6,380 nucleotides of DNA. Source: Gammaproteobacteria bacterium (GTDB lineage: Bacteria; Pseudomonadota; Gammaproteobacteria; BMS3Bbin11). Below are positions 1-6,380 of the stretch, piece after piece. The stretch spans positions 1 to 6,380 of the forward strand of contig DAOVWW010000092.1 in NCBI GenBank assembly GCA_030636465.1, given 5' to 3'. Each line of letters opens with the position of its first letter. Position 1 is the first letter of the stretch. The notes under the pieces are model-generated. The model saw nothing but the letters and a program-made list of their open reading frames with translations, did no database searches and was not told where the DNA came from. The translations under genes and the position numbers were made by a program.

Positions 1-776
1 AATTCATGTGGCACAAAACGGTCATATGAGGAATTGGTCTTGGACAGCATGTGAATAGAAGATCGCAATGCCTGAATGATCATATAGATGAAGAAAATTA
101 ACATGATGAACATGCCGGCCATAACGGTCAACGTCATTAGCCAACCAGCACGTGCCATATCCCCGGCGTGATCCAGAGGAATATTGACTACACGTGCCCC
201 ACGCATATCTCCAATCTTCCAATCTTTTTTGGGGCTATCCGGGTGAGTATTATGACAATCAACACAGCTTTTTTTCATAATCAGTGACTTGGTGAAACGC
301 AAAGTCCGCTGACCATCCAGATTTTCATAACTAACATAAGGAAGACTTTTATCCTCTGCAAAACGCAGAGTGCTTAATGCCAAACTCTCATATTTATCTC
401 TGGGCCCACCATCTTTTCGTGAGCTAAAGGGGAAATCACTATACAGGCGAGTTGTAACACCACTTTCGGCCTCGGTAATTTTACTTGCCAAATCAATGCT
501 GAAGGTTGCAGGCACCGGGATTGCACCAGGAATATCTTTATACTGACTGCTCACTTTACCACCATTACTTTTGACACGAGCAACGACTTCTGTGGAGTAA
601 AAGCTATGAAATGTATTGAGTGCGACCAGATACGATTCAGCGTATTTCAGGGCCAATTCTTTATTAATACTATTTGACAGATAAACCATATTCCCCAGTA
701 TGGCTGTAGCGCCCAGTATAAATAATACAAAAATCGTCCATATTGGACGCTTGTGTATGAAGTTCATAAATTTCAT
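1..776 (-). CDS. Membrane sensor with periplasmic Tll0287-like (DUF3365) haem-c domain, probably a nucleotide cyclase; C-terminus cut by window edge
   Basis: The reading frame is open from the ATG at 774-776 to the left edge, giving 258 complete codons and no stop. Residues 11-31 form a first membrane segment. Residues 32 to about 207 are a predicted periplasmic domain matching the Tll0287-like/DUF3365 family, with a covalent haem site SCVDCHN (C171, C174, H175) followed by NTHPDSPKKDWKIGDMRGA, typical of that family. Residues 212-235 form a second membrane segment. The visible end, SSYDRFVPHE at 249-258, resembles the linker that precedes class III adenylate/guanylate cyclase domains in HAMP-type sensors. 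A cyclase output is therefore likely but not seen; a histidine kinase or diguanylate cyclase remains possible. A weak GGAA lies 5 nt before the ATG. A second in-frame ATG three codons later (765-767) could also serve. The gene lies 250 nt downstream of the DUF3616 gene, so it probably has its own promoter. Domain call is firm, output domain is inference. Confidence 0.85.
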   Translation of the reverse strand, partial: MKFMNFIHKRPIWTIFVLFILGATAILGNMVYLSNSINKELALKYAESYLVALNTFHSFYSTEVVARVKSNGGKVSSQYKDIPGAIPVPATFSIDLASKITEAESGVTTRLYSDFPFSSRKDGGPRDKYESLALSTLRFAEDKSLPYVSYENLDGQRTLRFTKSLIMKKSCVDCHNTHPDSPKKDWKIGDMRGARVVNIPLDHAGDMARAGWLMTLTVMAGMFIMLIFFIYMIIQALRSSIHMLSKTNSSYDRFVPHE

Positions 777-802
777 GTTTCCGGATTACCCTGAATTGTT
801 TT

Positions 803-823
803 TGTAGGAGCCGCATTGCGAGA
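803..823 (+). repeat. Degenerate REP-like element
   Basis: The sequence begins with TGTAGGAGCCGCATTGCGAG, which has the TGTAGG head shared with the two better hairpins near 4000. Only a short imperfect stem (CGC-ATT-GCG) remains. It lies 26 nt upstream of the haem-c sensor gene. It may be a decayed copy, and it is too short to be certain. Confidence 0.3.
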
Positions 824-960
824 AAAGGAAAAATCAGATGACTAAGGGCATGTCAGGCGGTTTACTTTATTTTAGTTATTTGCCCAGTTTGTTTTATTGC
901 ATCAGTGCACAACGTCTATTGCCGCTGACACGAAAAGCACGCGATGATACAGATGTTATA

Positions 961-999
961 CAGGCATGTCTTTCATTTTCTCGGGGGACAAAATGCCTG
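961..999. repeat. Inverted repeat, 7-bp arms, downstream of DUF3616 gene
   Basis: CAGGCAT at 961-967 pairs perfectly with ATGCCTG at 993-999 across 25 nt. The inner pairs TGTC/GACA may extend the stem imperfectly. It starts 28 nt after the DUF3616 stop on the minus strand. No U-run follows on that strand, so it is not a standard intrinsic terminator. It could be a 3' end stabilising hairpin or chance. Confidence 0.3.
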
Positions 1000-1026
1000 A
1001 TGCTTCTCACACGAGTTCTCACGCCC

Positions 1027-2106
1027 TCAGTGTAGTCGTAAAGGGAGATTTTTCCATGAAAACTTTTCTGCGCGGAAAAAAACACCAGGGTGTTCGGCTC
1101 CTGCACTATTCTTTCTGCGAATTCTGTCACAGCTTCTGAAACCTGAGCTGTCTTCGCCATCTACACGTTTCACTTTGCCATCATCACTTAAAACTAACCA
1201 GTTTTTATCCAGGTTGACTAGCCCTTCGGCGTTCATATTACTCAGTGTCATCAACGGCCGGAGATCCGATAACCCATCCCAGCTGTAAAGAGAAAACTCA
1301 CCTCCAGATGCCACGGGTCCTGCGAGAATTATGTATCCATTTCCAATATTGACTATATCTCGAATGCCGCGATCTGCAAGATCAAGAAAATACACCTGCT
1401 GTACTGCAAAGTTTTCTTCATAGGGTACGATCCTGGCTACAAGTGCATCTCCAGTGACTCCATCTGAACCGCTTAGTGGCGACCTGAACCCGACAAGGAA
1501 TCCATCATCTTCAGCGGCTGCCAGTCCTTCTATGTTGATACCCCCCTCTTTCGGCAGCCTTTTGTGAGCCGTTTGAGTCAACACTTTTGCTAATTTTTCT
1601 GACTTCATCAGTTCTGCACTCAAACTGACTGGCTCGGTTAGCAGCTTGAGGTCTTTGAGGTTTACAGAGGGAATGTTGGTAGCGAAAAATATCTGCCGGT
1701 GTGGAGCATTAAACCCTTTTCTGTCCAGACCATGTGAACCCATCCACCAGATCTGCTGACCGGAAACTGTGGCAGCTTCTATGTCTATTTCGTCAGAAGT
1801 CTTTAGACTCAACACCTCGGTCAGATCTGCACTCGCAAGGGGCTCTCCCCCGGATACATCGTATGCAAACAGGGTATTTAATTCGTCGTAAGCCACCAGG
1901 ATTGTCTCATCATCCAGTCTAACTGCTGCAGAGCCGTCACAAATACCTCTAAAAATTATTGAATCGTTTTTACTTTGTAGAATTTGTAGAATATCTGCCC
2001 TTGATTCTTGCTGGTTTGTGCAAGCGGTAAGGCTAACCAGGACGATAGATACTGCAAAAACTGATGCACTCACCATAGCGAAGAGTTTCTGAGGTAGGGA
2101 ATACAA
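1027..2106 (-). CDS. DUF3616 domain lipoprotein
   Basis: This is a predicted outer-envelope lipoprotein of the DUF3616 family, whose biochemical role is unknown; members look like beta-propeller-type repeat proteins. From a TTG start at 2104-2106 the product is 359 residues. Its signal peptide has Lys7, a long hydrophobic stretch and the lipobox LTAC with Cys29 as lipidation site. Family motifs follow in order: FRGICDGSAAVRL (52-64), DEIDIEAATVSGQQIWWMGS (105-124) with HG next, NIEGLAAAEDDGFLVGFRSP (191-210), LDLADRGIRDI (241-251), and NAEGL...LVLSDDGK (292-311). A C-terminal Cys326 and FFRA (343-346) fit the usual family ending, so the frame appears intact. The start is uncertain. The ATG at 2074-2076 would leave a signal peptide without a basic residue, while the furthest upstream ATG (2220) would overlap the cytochrome gene by 98 nt. 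Neither TTG nor the 2076 ATG has a strong ribosome binding site. It begins 16 nt after the cytochrome c stop, indicating co-transcription. Confidence 0.88.
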   Translation of the reverse strand: MYSLPQKLFAMVSASVFAVSIVLVSLTACTNQQESRADILQILQSKNDSIIFRGICDGSAAVRLDDETILVAYDELNTLFAYDVSGGEPLASADLTEVLSLKTSDEIDIEAATVSGQQIWWMGSHGLDRKGFNAPHRQIFFATNIPSVNLKDLKLLTEPVSLSAELMKSEKLAKVLTQTAHKRLPKEGGINIEGLAAAEDDGFLVGFRSPLSGSDGVTGDALVARIVPYEENFAVQQVYFLDLADRGIRDIVNIGNGYIILAGPVASGGEFSLYSWDGLSDLRPLMTLSNMNAEGLVNLDKNWLVLSDDGKVKRVDGEDSSGFRSCDRIRRKNSAGAEHPGVFFRAEKFSWKNLPLRLH

Positions 2107-2122
2107 ACCTGAATCTGCTAAC

Positions 2123-2785
2123 TCAGTGTGATAGCAATCGAATATAACTAACCAGGGCCTCAACCTCACTCTGGTTAAGGATACCGCGCCAGGCAGGCAT
2201 AAAGCGCCCTTTACCATCAAGAATACTCTTGACCAGCTCTTCGTTGTCGAGACTGTTGGTCTCGTTGGGGTTTGTGTGATCCATAGGAGATATTCCCATC
2301 AGTTCTGTCATGATGCCTTCACCATCACCTTCCTCACCGTGACAGACCTTGCAATACTTCTGGTAGAGACCCAGGCCAATCTCCGGGTCGCCCATCAGGT
2401 CATGTTTAGATCTGCCAAGGAAACGCATATATGAGATCAGGCCCTTGATCTCGGGCTCACTGAAGAGATCGCCCCATTCCGGCATTGCCTCACTCAGTAA
2501 GTTATGGCGATCGCGTCCAGTGATGGTTTGCCTGCCTTTACCGGTGATAATTTTAATAAGTATAGTTTCACTTCTGGAGCGCACGGTTGTAGTCAAATCT
2601 GCTGGACTAATCTTCATGGCTTTTGCCAGGGGGCCATCACCTTTACCATCAGGACCGTGACACAACAGGCAATAGGAAACATACAGTCCTCTGCCTTCAT
2701 AGGTGAGTGGCAGGGCGGCTTGAGCAACAGAGGTACTCACTGTGAGCAGCACCAGCAACCCCAGAACATTGATTATATTTTTCAT
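2123..2785 (-). CDS. Periplasmic dihaem cytochrome c
   Basis: The product is an exported electron carrier of 220 residues with two tandem class I cytochrome c domains. A signal peptide spans residues 1-23, with hydrophobic core GLLVLLTVSTSV and cleavage expected after AQA. Domain 1 has the haem site YCLLCH (C39, C42, H43) and a candidate distal ligand Met101 in AMPEW. Domain 2 has YCKVCH (C145, C148, H149) and candidate Met196 in RFMPAWRG. Both domains end in the usual helix (ISYMRFL, VSYIRLL). The start was placed at the ATG of 2783-2785, because AGAGGG (2792-2797) lies 6 nt upstream of it and the signal peptide then begins properly. A frame extension to 2818 adds 11 residues without a ribosome binding site. 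It is the first gene of a likely two-gene operon with the DUF3616 lipoprotein and has its own promoter candidate. The electron donor and acceptor are unknown. Confidence 0.93.
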   Translation of the reverse strand: MKNIINVLGLLVLLTVSTSVAQAALPLTYEGRGLYVSYCLLCHGPDGKGDGPLAKAMKISPADLTTTVRSRSETILIKIITGKGRQTITGRDRHNLLSEAMPEWGDLFSEPEIKGLISYMRFLGRSKHDLMGDPEIGLGLYQKYCKVCHGEEGDGEGIMTELMGISPMDHTNPNETNSLDNEELVKSILDGKGRFMPAWRGILNQSEVEALVSYIRLLSH

Positions 2786-2791
2786 GACTAG

Positions 2792-2797
2792 CCCTCT
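2792..2797 (-). promoter_or_regulatory. Ribosome binding site of the dihaem cytochrome c gene
   Basis: Minus-strand AGAGGG lies 6 nt before the ATG at 2783-2785. It favours this start over the upstream ATGs at 2813-2818. Confidence 0.7.
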
Positions 2798-2852
2798 GAC
2801 AGGATGCAGTTGCATCATATGTTATTTTAAAATGTAGCTTTAGATAAAAATG

Positions 2853-2882
2853 ATTATAGAGAGTAGTCTAACGCTTTTGCAA
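2853..2882 (-). promoter_or_regulatory. Sigma70-like promoter for cytochrome c / DUF3616 operon
   Basis: On the minus strand TTGCAA (2877-2882, 4 of 6 to the -35 consensus) and a perfect TATAAT (2853-2858) are separated by 18 nt. Initiation near 2846 would give a leader of about 60 nt before the cytochrome ATG. The site lies in the 106-nt gap after the DUF3179 gene, so the cytochrome operon may be transcribed independently of it. Confidence 0.55.
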
Positions 2883-2891
2883 AGCCTTCGC

Positions 2892-3842
2892 TCATGGAGC
2901 CTTAAAGACCTCAGTATCCGGGTGAAATGCATACCATGCAAACCAGTAGGACATTACCGTGGCGATCTCCCTGCCCTGTTCATCCCTGGCACTGGCACTG
3001 CGACTTTCCCTGTCAAACAAAACTTCTAAACGATGCCCTGAAACATTATCACTAACTGTGCCAGACGTTTTTTCCAGCTCAGAAAAAGGATAGGCCTTGA
3101 ATACATCACCTATCTGTACGCCAAGTACCCACTCCTTGTTATGAAAGCGTTGATCGCTGGCAGAAACAGGAAAAAAGATCTTGTTACTTTTCTCATAACC
3201 GCCATACGGGCTCTTTGTATAATCTCTTGAGTAGCCAGTATTGGTGGACAAAACTAAACTATCAGAATGTTTGTTTTTCCAGTCGCTCCAGCTGGTGTGG
3301 CTAAGAGGAAGTGGTTTCAAATCCCGACCTTTAAGCGGCCCGCTGATTGCCTTTGCCATAATCTGTGACCAGAGTGATTCTGTCTCTCTGTCATAGAGTA
3401 AGACGTCACTGTTATACAGCAATCCTGAGACGCCAAACTCTTTAACCGGCAGTTCTGGCTTAAAAGCCATGCCTGTTCCGCATAAAGGACAATAAGAGAT
3501 GACTACAGCCTGGCCAGAAAACTCGTCGTTAACAATTTCATGCCAGTTGAGAATAAGAATAGGGTAAGCACGGGCCTGATTATTGATCACCAGGCCCAGT
3601 ATTCGATCATCTGCTTTCAGGTAATCTACTGCATCTACCGTTACAAACTTTGGTTCATCAATTGATGGGATACCATCACGAGGCGGGCCTCCACGTTTGA
3701 TCTGGTCTTCTGCGATCAGGGCTTCGTCGAGATCAAATCCATTCATAGTCATGGCGGGCACCACTCTTACATTAATGAAATAAACCAGAATACCGAGCAG
3801 GACCGGCAACAGAATAAATTTTTTCATGGTGTCAGGTTTCAT
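2892..3842 (-). CDS. DUF3179 domain protein, membrane-anchored
   Basis: This is a member of the DUF3179 family, whose function is not established. The 316-residue product starts with a short basic segment and one hydrophobic stretch (about 9-25), either a signal anchor or an uncleaved signal peptide, with the rest predicted in the periplasm. Family hallmarks are RGGPPRDGIPSIDEPKFV (50-67), the NWHEIVND block (99-106), the cysteine pair SYCPLCGTGMAF (116-127; C118 and C121), SGLLYNSDVLLYDRETESLW (139-158), and the C-terminal SYWFAWYAFHPDTEVFK (298-314). The CPLC pair has no following His, so it is not a c-type haem site, though metal binding or a disulfide is possible. Length is normal for the family. 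The start is uncertain between the ATG at 3840-3842 and a second at 3825-3827 (MKKFILL), and neither has a good ribosome binding site. It lies 106 nt upstream of the cytochrome c gene on the same strand. Confidence 0.9.
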   Translation of the reverse strand: MKPDTMKKFILLPVLLGILVYFINVRVVPAMTMNGFDLDEALIAEDQIKRGGPPRDGIPSIDEPKFVTVDAVDYLKADDRILGLVINNQARAYPILILNWHEIVNDEFSGQAVVISYCPLCGTGMAFKPELPVKEFGVSGLLYNSDVLLYDRETESLWSQIMAKAISGPLKGRDLKPLPLSHTSWSDWKNKHSDSLVLSTNTGYSRDYTKSPYGGYEKSNKIFFPVSASDQRFHNKEWVLGVQIGDVFKAYPFSELEKTSGTVSDNVSGHRLEVLFDRESRSASARDEQGREIATVMSYWFAWYAFHPDTEVFKAP

Positions 3843-3975
3843 ATCAATAATATCGATAGTTACCTGATATTGGATTACATTTGTTGGCTTTCGTTCAATC
3901 CGTGCTTGTTATTAAATCATCAGTCATCAAAGACGAATCAGCAAAATAATCTATATGTGTATTCATATGCACAGA

Positions 3976-4003
3976 TTTTGTCCGAATTTGTCGGACCTAC
4001 AAA
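3976..4003 (-). repeat. REP-like hairpin, minus orientation
   Basis: Read on the minus strand it has head TTGTAG, stem GTCCGA, loop CAAAT, stem TCGGAC, then AAAA. The 6-bp stem (3980-3985 with 3991-3996) is perfect. It faces a second copy 47 nt away and shares its head, stem ends and A-rich tail. This arrangement is that of REP doublets (REPIN or BIME) mobilised by RAYT transposases. No such transposase is in the window. Confidence 0.65.
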
Positions 4004-4050
4004 CATATTCCTTTCAATGTGGATGATTAACTTTAGATAGAAACTTATCA

Positions 4051-4078
4051 TTGTAGGTGCGAATTCATTCGCACAAAA
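4051..4078 (+). repeat. REP-like hairpin, plus orientation
   Basis: It has head TTGTAG, then 8-nt arms GTGCGAAT (4057-4064) and ATTCGCAC (4067-4074) that pair perfectly, then AAAA. It starts 18 nt beyond the stop of the YpfJ-like gene and may act as a 3' end hairpin, though no U-run follows on the minus strand. The pattern TTGTAG-stem-AAAA matches the element at 3976-4003 in inverted orientation. Confidence 0.7.
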
Positions 4079-4096
4079 CAGAGCCAGTGGAGACAA

Positions 4097-4948
4097 TCAT
4101 AAGGAAGCCTCAGCAAAGGTATTACACTGATCAGCCTGGCCACTCCTCAACCCACGCTTCAACCATTTAACTCTCTGTGCGGATGAGCCATGTGTAAATG
4201 ATTCTGGCCTGACACTACGCCCAGTCCCTTTCTGTAAAGCATCATCACCAATTGCTGCGGCAGCGGCCAGTCCTTCTTCCACATCACCTTCTTCAAGCAA
4301 ATTACGGTCTTTTTCAGCATGATGTGCCCACACCCCGGCGTAACAATCAGCCTGCAGCTCTTGCAGTACAGATAATGCATTGCCCTGTTTTTTGCTTAAA
4401 GACTGGCGCTTTTTATGAACGGCTGTCGAAGTGCCCAGCAGATTTTGTACATGATGACCCACTTCATGGCCAATGACATAGGCACGAGCAAAATCACCCG
4501 CTCCGCCCATCTGTGCCAGCTGGCGATAAAAACTCAGATCAATATACACTTTTCTATCACCCGGGCAATAGAACGGACCGGTGGCAGAAGACTGCATGCC
4601 ACAGGCTGAACTTACTCTGCCGGTAAACAATACCAGGCCAGGCTCACTGTAGCGCTCACCGCCTGCCTTAAACAATTTATTCCAGACATCTTCAGTGTCA
4701 GCCAGTACTACCGAAACAAACTGGGCCTGTTCGTCATTTTTTGGTGCAGGCTGGCTACTAGTTGTTGTTGGAGAAGATTCGATATTGCCGAGCATATTCA
4801 GCATTTGCATCGGATCGACTCCCAGAAAAAGGCCAATAACTATGACAGCAATAGTCGCTCCGCCACCAAGTCTGATACCTTTACCTCGAGGTGACTGACC
4901 TCGACGATCTTCTACATTTGAACTACGTCTACCACTACGCCATTTCAT
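4097..4948 (-). CDS. ypfJ: YpfJ-family membrane-anchored neutral zinc metallopeptidase
   Basis: The 283-residue product matches the YpfJ-type zinc peptidase family, with a length close to that of E. coli YpfJ. It begins with the family's basic segment (WRSGRRSSNVEDRRG), followed by one membrane segment at about 29-44, which places the catalytic domain in the periplasm. A linker rich in Ser, Thr and Pro (58-70) follows. The catalytic motif is VIGHEVGHHVQNLLG, with H161, E162 and H165. The downstream QELQADCYAGVWA (196-208) supplies E197, a likely third zinc ligand. Conserved ACGMQSSATGPFYCPGDRKV (115-134) and C202 and C275 give four cysteines that could form disulfides. The ribosome binding site AGGAGG (4959-4964) lies 10 nt before the ATG. 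It starts 34 nt after hemF, so it is probably in the hemF transcript. Physiological substrates are unknown. The symbol is assigned by family resemblance. Confidence 0.92.
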   Translation of the reverse strand: MKWRSGRRSSNVEDRRGQSPRGKGIRLGGGATIAVIVIGLFLGVDPMQMLNMLGNIESSPTTTSSQPAPKNDEQAQFVSVVLADTEDVWNKLFKAGGERYSEPGLVLFTGRVSSACGMQSSATGPFYCPGDRKVYIDLSFYRQLAQMGGAGDFARAYVIGHEVGHHVQNLLGTSTAVHKKRQSLSKKQGNALSVLQELQADCYAGVWAHHAEKDRNLLEEGDVEEGLAAAAAIGDDALQKGTGRSVRPESFTHGSSAQRVKWLKRGLRSGQADQCNTFAEASL

Positions 4949-4982
4949 TATATTTTTTCCTCCTGGAACTTGGAACTATGTA

Positions 4983-5897
<915 letters not shown>

Positions 5898-5918
5898 TTA
5901 CCCTGTCTTTTTCATACT

Positions 5919-5947
5919 ATTATATGTATATGCCACGGCAATCTACA
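5919..5947 (-). promoter_or_regulatory. Candidate hemF promoter
   Basis: A perfect minus-strand TATAAT occupies 5919-5924. At 17 nt spacing the -35 position reads TGTAGA (5942-5947), only 3 of 6 to consensus. Initiation near 5912 would give a leader of about 17 nt that still includes the ribosome binding site. The weak -35 would fit activator dependence, but that is not shown. Confidence 0.5.
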
Positions 5948-6100
5948 TCAAACTGTTACCAAAGGCACCAGTAGATTTTCCTGCAGAATTAGTTCTGATC
6001 ATCAAATCCCACACATAAGCTAGTAGTTTGCCAACTGCACAAGTACAACCTGCCGTGCTAACCTGAAGAAACAAGCAATCACAATTAATAAAAGCCCTAC

Positions 6101-6113
6101 TGTATTTAATACA
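6101..6113 (+). promoter_or_regulatory. Palindrome upstream of ABM-like gene, possible operator
   Basis: TGTATT-T-AATACA is a perfect 6-1-6 palindrome, 42 nt before the ATG. It contains TTTAAT (6105-6110), five of six to a -10 box, without a convincing -35. It may be an operator over a promoter or a chance AT-rich palindrome. Confidence 0.3.
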
Positions 6114-6155
6114 ACACCGGCCAGCCGTTAATAAATCCGAAGGAGGATTAACATC

Positions 6156-6380
6156 ATGACAACTATATTAATTAAACATCCCGTACAAGACTACACAATC
6201 TGGAAAGGTGCATTCGATAGCTTTATAGACACTCGCAAAGCAAGTGGTGAAAAATCCTATCACATCTGCCGTCCCATTGATGAACCTGACAACGTAGTCA
6301 TTTTGTTTGAATGGGACAGCCTGGACAAAGCAAAGGCGTTTCTTGATTCAGAGGATTTAAAAGCAGCCATGCAGCAGGCT
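6156..6380 (+). CDS. Small dimeric alpha/beta-barrel (ABM-like) protein, C-terminus cut by window edge
   Basis: The frame runs open from the ATG at 6156 to the right edge, giving 75 codons. A strong ribosome binding site AGGAGG (6141-6146) lies 9 nt upstream. The protein starts MTTILIKHPVQDYTIWKGAF and continues through VVILFEWDSLDKAKAFLDSE (47-66) to a helix DLKAAMQQA. The beta strand, helix, beta, beta, helix order and the phrase pattern (a short strand, DY.IWK.AFD, then ILFEWD) resemble small cyclase or antibiotic biosynthesis monooxygenase-like proteins of about 95-100 residues. These are dimeric ferredoxin-fold proteins with varied or unknown functions. No catalytic residue can be assigned. 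It is transcribed away from hemF, so the two share only the intergenic region. Coding call is firm, family assignment moderate, function unknown. Confidence 0.8.
   Translation, partial: MTTILIKHPVQDYTIWKGAFDSFIDTRKASGEKSYHICRPIDEPDNVVILFEWDSLDKAKAFLDSEDLKAAMQQA

Larger units (their letters stand above)
777..1026. other. Intergenic region between DUF3616 gene and haem-c sensor gene
   Basis: This 250-nt gap contains the degenerate REP-like piece at 803-823 and an inverted repeat at 961-999. A TAAAAT box can be read on the minus strand at about 870-875 as a possible -10 for the sensor gene, but no convincing -35 sits upstream of it. There is no clear intrinsic terminator after the DUF3616 stop. 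A 65-codon plus-strand frame (838-1035) has a purine-rich stretch before its ATG but no recognisable protein features, and I do not call it a gene. Confidence 0.5.
3843..4096. other. Intergenic region between YpfJ-like peptidase and DUF3179 genes
   Basis: This 254-nt gap is AT-rich and holds two facing REP-like hairpins (3976-4003 and 4051-4078). The part next to the DUF3179 gene should contain its promoter, but I could not pick a -35/-10 pair with confidence. No open frame here looks like a gene. Confidence 0.6.

Noticed and set aside
838..1035. 65-codon plus-strand open frame with a purine-rich stretch before its ATG
   Set aside because: It has no recognisable domain or convincing signal peptide, overlaps the end of the DUF3616 gene on the other strand, and lies in a gap with mixed composition. 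It looks like chance.
894..1160. 88-codon minus-strand frame overlapping the end of the DUF3616 gene, considered as a frameshifted DUF3616 tail
   Set aside because: The main frame already reaches a family-like ending with Cys and FFRA, so no frameshift is needed. The alternative frame shows no family motif.
2107..2220. N-terminal extension of the DUF3616 frame into the cytochrome c gene
   Set aside because: It would overlap the cytochrome gene by 98 nt and bury the lipoprotein signal in the interior of the protein.
2873..2885. GCTTT-TGC-AAAGC hairpin as terminator of the DUF3179 gene
   Set aside because: The stem is only 5 bp and AT-rich, no U-run follows on the minus strand, and it overlaps the -35 region of the candidate promoter.
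2839..4040. Shared CTTTAGATA stretch at about 2839 and 4031
   Set aside because: A 9-nt AT-rich match in intergenic DNA is expected by chance, and the flanks do not align well.
4051..4078. Hairpin after the zinc peptidase gene as an intrinsic terminator
   Set aside because: On the minus strand the stem is followed by CCTACAATG, not a U-run. The TTGTAG head shared with the nearby copy makes a REP-like element the better explanation.

Overview
The window looks like a chromosomal segment of a gammaproteobacterium with aerobic or facultative respiratory metabolism. The grounds are an oxygen-dependent HemF, a YpfJ-type zinc metallopeptidase, several c-type haem proteins, and REP-like hairpins with a TTGTAG head of the kind common in gammaproteobacterial intergenic DNA. 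The genus cannot be named from the sequence. All genes are on the minus strand except the last one at the right edge. No IS element, CRISPR array, tRNA or rRNA was seen.

Layout from right to left, which is the direction of transcription for most genes. At 6156-6380 a plus-strand gene for a small dimeric alpha/beta-barrel (ABM-like) protein runs off the window. It diverges from hemF (4983-5894) across a 261-nt intergenic region that holds a good -10 box for hemF. hemF is followed 34 nt later by a YpfJ-type membrane-anchored zinc metallopeptidase (4097-4948), probably in the same transcript. A 254-nt intergenic region (3843-4096) then carries two inverted REP-like hairpins facing each other.

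Next comes a group of exported proteins. It starts with a membrane-anchored DUF3179 protein (2892-3842). After a 106-nt gap with a sigma70-like promoter come a dihaem cytochrome c (2123-2785) and, 16 nt downstream, a DUF3616 lipoprotein (1027-2106, probably from a TTG start). After another 250-nt gap a two-TM protein with a periplasmic Tll0287-like (DUF3365) haem-c sensor domain begins at 776 and runs off the left edge. The last residues visible resemble the linker before a class III nucleotide cyclase domain.

Taken together, the window combines a haem biosynthesis step (HemF makes protoporphyrinogen IX from coproporphyrinogen III) with three CxxCH haem-c sites in two exported proteins and two poorly understood exported families (DUF3179, DUF3616). 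The most interesting unit is the cytochrome c plus DUF3616 lipoprotein pair, with DUF3179 and a haem-c sensor on either side. It could be an uncharacterised envelope redox module, but its function is inference. I found no clear evidence of a wholly new system.
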